Below are positions 7,739 through 11,144 of a stretch of DNA of 11,144 bases, piece by piece (positions within the stretch are counted from its first letter, which is position 1; each line of letters begins with the position of its first letter). Both the position numbers and the translations under genes were made by a program. The stretch covers positions 1 to 11,144 of the forward strand of contig JALVYZ010000245.1 in the NCBI GenBank assembly GCA_027037705.1. Direction: 5' to 3'. The stretch is from a bacterium (lineage in GTDB: Bacteria; DYJV01; JALVYZ01). The notes under the pieces were generated by a model. It made no database searches and was not told the origin of the DNA. It worked only from the letters and a program-made list of their open reading frames with translations.

Positions 7739-7780
7739 CTGAATTATGAAAATGCGAAAAAGCGTAAATGTGTAGATGAG
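7733..7780 (-). repeat. Degenerate octamer tract, inverted orientation
   Basis: Read on the minus strand, the segment divides into six consecutive eight-base units: CTCATCTA, CACATTTA, CGCTTTTT, CGCATTTT, CATAATTC, AGCATCTT. The consensus is close to YRCATHTM, the same as the plus-strand tracts at 7794-7841 and 7940-8011. A 13-base stretch (7762-7774) is an exact inverted match to 7978-7990, so the region could form a large cruciform or hairpin with the downstream tracts. Confidence 0.75.
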
Positions 7781-7793
7781 AAAAGAATAATTA

Positions 7794-7841
7794 CGCATAA
7801 ACTCATTATCGCATCCACGCATATACGCATTTACGGTTATA
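7794..7841 (+). repeat. Degenerate octamer tract, forward orientation
   Basis: Six in-phase eight-base units: CGCATAAA, CTCATTAT, CGCATCCA, CGCATATA, CGCATTTA and a diverged CGGTTATA. They share the CGCAT core with the octamers inside the M48 gene. The segment is non-coding. Confidence 0.75.
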
Positions 7842-7850
7842 GGATTATTA

Positions 7851-7930
7851 TTCACGAACAACGAATTACTACGAATTACAATTAATAACAACAAATAACA
7901 ACAAATAACAATGAGTTAGTATGAATAACA
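7851..7930 (+). repeat. Degenerate decamer tract containing the M48 gene start codon
   Basis: Eight consecutive ten-base units in strict phase, for example ACGAATTACT (7861), ACGAATTACA (7871), ATTAATAACA (7881), two exact ACAAATAACA units (7891, 7901), ATGAGTTAGT (7911) and ATGAATAACA (7921). The annotated ATG of the following gene is the first codon of the last unit. No recognisable Shine-Dalgarno site exists within the tract. Confidence 0.8.
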
Positions 7931-9420
7931 AATTTTTTACACATCTCCACATCTCCGCATCTCAGCATCTATGCATTTACACATTTACGCATATCCGCAT
8001 CTACACACTTATTGTCTTTTTCCTTTTTATATTCTCTTGTGCTACAAACCCTGTTACAGGAAAAAAAGAGTTAATGCTTATTTCTGAGGGGCAGGAAATT
8101 GCAATTGGAAAAAAGTCTGATGCAGAAATTAGAGATGAATATTCAGAGTATAAATTTAAAGATTTAAATAAGTATATTAATGATGTAGGGTATAAATTGA
8201 CAAAACATGTTCATAGAAAGAATTTAAAATATAAGTTTACAATATTAGATACTCCTGTTGTTAATGCATTTGCAATCCCTGGAGGATATGTTTATGTTAC
8301 CAGAGGGATTTTAGCTTATTTAAACAACGAAGCTCAGCTTGCCTCTGTTTTAGGTCATGAGCTTGGTCATGTAAATGCAAGACATTCTGCTAATATGATT
8401 TCTAAGCAAATATTATTTAATGTTGGTTTGGGGATTGGTTTTGCAATTTCGAAAGATTTTAGGAAATATGCAGGACTTGTTGGACTTGGTGGAAATTTAT
8501 TGTTCCTTAAATTCAGTAGAAATGATGAATATCAAGCAGATGAACTTGGTGTAGAGTATGCTACATTAGCAGGATATAATACCTATGAAATGGCAAAGTT
8601 TTTTGAAACACTAAATAGATTATCACATGAACAAAAATATTCTTTACCAGAGTTCTTATCAACTCATCCATCTCCTCCCCATAGGATAAAAAGGGTTATA
8701 AAATTAACAAAATTATGGCAGAGTAAAGTAAATTATAAGAGATTTATTATAGGGAAGAAAGAATATTTAATGCATATAAATGGGATTTTATTTGGAAAGG
8801 ATAAAAGGAATGGATATGTAGACGGACATCAATACTATCATCCAAATATGAGATTTACTTTCAAATTTCCAAAAGGTTGGAAACTGATAGATACAAGAAA
8901 ATATATTTTAATTACAAATAAAAAAAATAAAAATGTTCAAATTTTAATAACTTTAAGCAGAGAATCTCTTGATAGAACCATTTCTAATTTTTTGAAAAAG
9001 ACAAAAGGTATTGTTCTCTCATATAAAGAAATTAGAATAAATGGATTTAATGCTGTAAAAATTATAGAAAAGGTTAAATTAAATGGTGGTTATGCAATAA
9101 TTCAAACATTTTTTATTAATTTTAAAGGTTATATATTTGGATTTTATGGAATTTCACCAATTTTAAGTTATAACTTATATCGTAAAAAATTAACCATTCC
9201 AGCTTTAACCTTCAAAGAATTAAGAGATAAGAAAAGGATAAATGTTAAAAATACATACATAAAAATAATAAATATTAAAAAAGAGATTATATTAAAAGAA
9301 TTGATGTTGAAATACAATATCCCTCAGAAATATCATAAAAAAATTGCACTTATAAATAATATATCTTTAAATTCCCACCTTAAAAAAGGTGATCTTTTAA
9401 AAATAATTATTGAAAAATAG
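7921..9420 (+). CDS. M48-family zinc metalloprotease, predicted lipoprotein
   Basis: This is an M48 metalloprotease of the BepA/LoiP-like envelope type, probably anchored by lipid on the periplasmic side and acting in protein quality control. The lipobox is FIFSC, with Cys40 as lipidation site after hydrophobic 29-39. The catalytic block is GHELGH (145-150: His146, Glu147, His150) and the third zinc ligand region is NDEYQADELG (201-210, probably Glu203). ATNPVTGKKELMLISEGQEIAIG (41-63) is typical of these proteases. After about 310 comes a beta-rich domain with FKFPKGW, and the last 45 residues look like a degenerate LysM-like tail (ALINNISLNSHLKKGDLLKIII). Odd: residues 7-30 are three 8-residue repeats encoded by octamer DNA, giving an unusually long N-region before the hydrophobic core. 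No in-frame alternative start exists before Cys40, and no Shine-Dalgarno site is seen. Confidence 0.88.
   Translation: MNNKFFTHLHISASQHLCIYTFTHIRIYTLIVFFLFIFSCATNPVTGKKELMLISEGQEIAIGKKSDAEIRDEYSEYKFKDLNKYINDVGYKLTKHVHRKNLKYKFTILDTPVVNAFAIPGGYVYVTRGILAYLNNEAQLASVLGHELGHVNARHSANMISKQILFNVGLGIGFAISKDFRKYAGLVGLGGNLLFLKFSRNDEYQADELGVEYATLAGYNTYEMAKFFETLNRLSHEQKYSLPEFLSTHPSPPHRIKRVIKLTKLWQSKVNYKRFIIGKKEYLMHINGILFGKDKRNGYVDGHQYYHPNMRFTFKFPKGWKLIDTRKYILITNKKNKNVQILITLSRESLDRTISNFLKKTKGIVLSYKEIRINGFNAVKIIEKVKLNGGYAIIQTFFINFKGYIFGFYGISPILSYNLYRKKLTIPALTFKELRDKKRINVKNTYIKIINIKKEIILKELMLKYNIPQKYHKKIALINNISLNSHLKKGDLLKIIIEK
7940..8011 (+). repeat. Nine-unit octamer tract encoding the lipoprotein signal N-region
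   Basis: Nine eight-base units run in unbroken phase: CACATCTC twice, CGCATCTC, AGCATCTA, TGCATTTA, CACATTTA, CGCATATC, CGCATCTA, CACACTTA. The consensus is YRCATHTM. Because three units equal eight codons, the translation repeats every eight residues: THLHISAS, QHLCIYTF, THIRIYTL (residues 7-30 of the M48 protein). Confidence 0.85.
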
Positions 9421-9467
9421 TAAAAAGCTTTGTGAAAGATTTAATTATTTTGAATTTATTTAAAAAT

Positions 9468-9499
9468 TTCTTGACAAATTTTAATTAATACACTAATGA
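9468..9499 (+). promoter_or_regulatory. Probable sigma70-type promoter for fhs
   Basis: TTGACA at 9471-9476 is a perfect -35 box within a 15-mer identical to that of the tRNA promoter (9468-9482). The -10 element is unclear: ACTAAT (9492-9497) matches best but at a 15-base spacer, and TAATGA (9494-9499) has 17 bases but a poor match. Either places the start about 150 bases before fhs. Confidence 0.55.
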
Positions 9500-9655
9500 A
9501 ACTGAGCTAAAATATTAAAATAATTAAATTTTTTAATTAATATGCAATGAAATTAGAACAATGTTATTGTAGAAGTTACAATAGTTGTATAGACATTTTT
9601 GAAGTAATATATTTGTTTTTAAAAAAATATTTTAAAAAAACAAAAGGAGGTTATC
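9500..9655 (+). other. Long AT-rich 5' leader of fhs with inverted repeats
   Basis: The 235 bases between the M48 gene and fhs hold no gene that I can support. The presumed leader contains three inverted repeats: TAATTAAA/TTTAATTA (9521-9528/9532-9539), TATTGTA/TACAATA with loop GAAGT (9565-9571/9577-9583), and TTTGTTTTT/AAAAACAAA (9612-9620/9636-9644), whose last base abuts the ribosome binding site AAGGAGG (9644-9650). No known riboswitch class is recognised. Repeats in sequence this AT-rich can occur by chance. Confidence 0.35.
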
Positions 9656-11144
9656 ATGCCTAAATTACCACCAAGAGAAGTTCCATCTGATTTAGAGATT
9701 GCTCAAGCTCATATGAAGTCAGGAAAAATGAAGAAAGCAATGGATTTAGCAAAGGAAATTGGATTCAAAGAAGAAGAAGTTGAGTTATATGGCCATTACA
9801 AAGCAAAAATTGATTTTATGAAAGTTCTTGACAGATTAAAAGATGAGCCAGAGGGAAAATTGATTGATGTTACTGCAATCACTCCTACACCACTTGGTGA
9901 AGGTAAAACAGTTACATCAATAGGAATGACAGAGGCTTTAAATTATTATTTAAGAGAAGTAAAAGGGAAAAAGGGAGAAAGGGATAGATGTTTTGTCTGT
10001 TTAAGAGAACCATCAATGGGGCCTGTTTTTGGAATTAAAGGGGGTGCTGCTGGTGGAGGATATTCACAGGTGGTACCAATGGAAGATTTAAATTTGCATT
10101 TTACAGGAGATATTCATGCAGTATCAATTGCACACAATTTATGTGCAGCATATCTTGATAATAGAATTAGGTTGAATGAACTTGATATTGATATTTTTAA
10201 TATCCCATGGAGAAGAGTAGTAGATGTTAATGACAGAGCTTTGAGAAACATTGTAATAGGTTTAGGAGGAAAACTTGATGGAGTGCCAAGAGAAAGTGGT
10301 TTTGATATATCCGTTGCATCAGAAGTTATGGCAATACTAGCTCTTGCAACAGATTTAAAAGATTTAAGAGAAAGAATTGGAAGAATTATTGTTGCTTACG
10401 ATAAATCTGGAAAACCAATTACTGCAGAAGATGTTGGTGTTGCGGGGGCAATGACTGTTCTTATGAAAGATGCTTTAAAACCAAACTTAATTCAAACTCT
10501 TGAAGGAAATCCAGCTTTTATTCATGCAGGTCCATTTGCAAATATCGCTCATGGTAACAGTTCAATTATTGCTGATAAAGTAGCTGTTAAAATGGCTGAT
10601 TATGTAATTACAGAAAGTGGATTTGCTGCTGATCTTGGTATGGAAAAATTTATGGATATTAAATGTAGATATTCAGGAATTATCCCAAGATGTGTAATTT
10701 TAACATGTACAGTAAGAGCATTAACAATGCATGGATTCCCAAATGAAAAACTTATTGGTTTAAATGCTCAACAGTTGGTTAAATTAATTAAGGAAGAAGG
10801 TGACTTAAAAACATTAGAAAAAGGATGTGCAAACCTTGCAAAACATATTGAAAATGCAAAATATTTTGGTGTCCCTGTAGTTGTTACAATTAATAGATTT
10901 AAAGATGATACAGATGAACAACATGAGGTAATAAGAAAGGTTGCACTTGAGGCAGGTGCTCATGCATGTTATCCAATTGAAGTTTGGATGCATGGTGGAA
11001 AAGGAGCTGTTGAAGCTGCTGAAGCAGTTATTGATGCAGCTGATAATTTTGATCCAAAGAACTTTAAATTTCTTTATCCATTGGAAGCACCAATTAAAGA
11101 AAAAATTGAAACTATTGCAACTAAAATGTATAATGCTGATGGTG
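9656..11144 (+). CDS. fhs: Formate-tetrahydrofolate ligase, 3' end beyond the window
   Basis: This enzyme joins formate to tetrahydrofolate using ATP, making 10-formyl-THF. It supplies one-carbon units for purines and fMet, and is the formate-entry step of the methyl branch of the Wood-Ljungdahl pathway in organisms that have it. Evidence over 496 codons: the N-terminal PSDLEIAQ (10-17), the P-loop TPTPLGEGKT (76-85), the GPVFGIKGGAAGGGYSQVVPMEDLNLHFTGD block, RALRNIVIGLGG, FIHAGPFANIAHG, and KCRYSG. The start ATG has a strong AAGGAGG at 9644-9650. The right edge removes the C-terminus (roughly 60-90 residues by family length). A short lysine/arginine-rich insertion, KGKKGERDR, sits before CLREPSMGP and is encoded by three purine octamers (9963-9986). 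The usual LG of REPSLGP is MG here. Confidence 0.96.
   Translation, partial: MPKLPPREVPSDLEIAQAHMKSGKMKKAMDLAKEIGFKEEEVELYGHYKAKIDFMKVLDRLKDEPEGKLIDVTAITPTPLGEGKTVTSIGMTEALNYYLREVKGKKGERDRCFVCLREPSMGPVFGIKGGAAGGGYSQVVPMEDLNLHFTGDIHAVSIAHNLCAAYLDNRIRLNELDIDIFNIPWRRVVDVNDRALRNIVIGLGGKLDGVPRESGFDISVASEVMAILALATDLKDLRERIGRIIVAYDKSGKPITAEDVGVAGAMTVLMKDALKPNLIQTLEGNPAFIHAGPFANIAHGNSSIIADKVAVKMADYVITESGFAADLGMEKFMDIKCRYSGIIPRCVILTCTVRALTMHGFPNEKLIGLNAQQLVKLIKEEGDLKTLEKGCANLAKHIENAKYFGVPVVVTINRFKDDTDEQHEVIRKVALEAGAHACYPIEVWMHGGKGAVEAAEAVIDAADNFDPKNFKFLYPLEAPIKEKIETIATKMYNADG
9963..9986 (+). repeat. Three-unit purine octamer tract inside fhs
   Basis: AAGGGAAA, AAGGGAGA and AAGGGATA lie in tandem. Their 24 bases equal eight codons, so the reading frame is kept. 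They coincide with an extra lysine/arginine-rich loop between the P-loop region and the CLREPSMGP block of formate-tetrahydrofolate ligase. Confidence 0.65.

Noticed and set aside
7634-7894. Minus-strand open frame of 86 codons
   Set aside because: It is built from the word-repeat tracts and the 12-bp inverted repeat, has low-complexity composition and no recognisable domain, and has no ribosome binding site that I can see.
7711-8011. CRISPR array
   Set aside because: Units are only 7 to 10 bases, tandem without spacers and degenerate; no cas gene is present.
9376-9391. Hairpin CACCTT-AAAA-AAGGTG followed by ATCTTTT as terminator of the M48 gene
   Set aside because: It lies inside the coding sequence, about 27 bases before the stop codon, so termination there would truncate the message; the six-bp stem may be chance.

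Overview
The window is a very AT-rich bacterial chromosome segment whose genes all read on the + strand. Shine-Dalgarno sites of the AAGGAGG type, sigma70-like TTGACA boxes and a bacterial initiator tRNA show a bacterium. The gene set suggests an anaerobe: molybdenum-cofactor genes, the two-subunit PyrK-type dihydroorotate dehydrogenase, an Lrp-like siroheme decarboxylase beside hemL, and formate-tetrahydrofolate ligase. I cannot assign a phylum from sequence alone; an uncultured low-GC lineage is possible.

Region 1 (about 1-5735) is a tightly packed cluster: moaC, mogA, rimI-like acetyltransferase, pyrK, pyrD, an HDOD-PAS-PAS-DHp signalling protein, and plsC. All six junctions overlap, by 8 to about 47 nt, so this is almost certainly one operon with translational coupling. 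Its products serve unrelated jobs: molybdopterin synthesis, ribosomal protein acetylation, pyrimidine synthesis, signalling and phospholipid synthesis.

Region 2 (5732-7629) begins with a near-consensus promoter overlapping the plsC stop codon. It drives the initiator tRNA (fMet), followed only 10 nt later by a siroheme decarboxylase gene and then hemL. The last two enzymes belong to tetrapyrrole synthesis: HemL makes 5-aminolevulinate at the start, and the decarboxylase acts on siroheme later in the alternative haem (or haem d1) route.

Region 3 (7630-8011) is the most unusual part. It is a mosaic of short degenerate tandem words, with successive tracts of period 7, 8, 10 and 8 in both orientations. 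The last two tracts run into the next gene, a predicted M48-family lipoprotein metalloprotease (7921-9420). Its start codon lies in a decamer unit and its signal peptide N-region is written in nine octamer units. A related decamer-like tract sits at 1-29, and a three-unit octamer tract coincides with an apparent in-frame insertion in fhs.

Region 4 (9421-11144) has an AT-rich leader with a TTGACA box, then fhs (formate-tetrahydrofolate ligase), which runs off the right edge.
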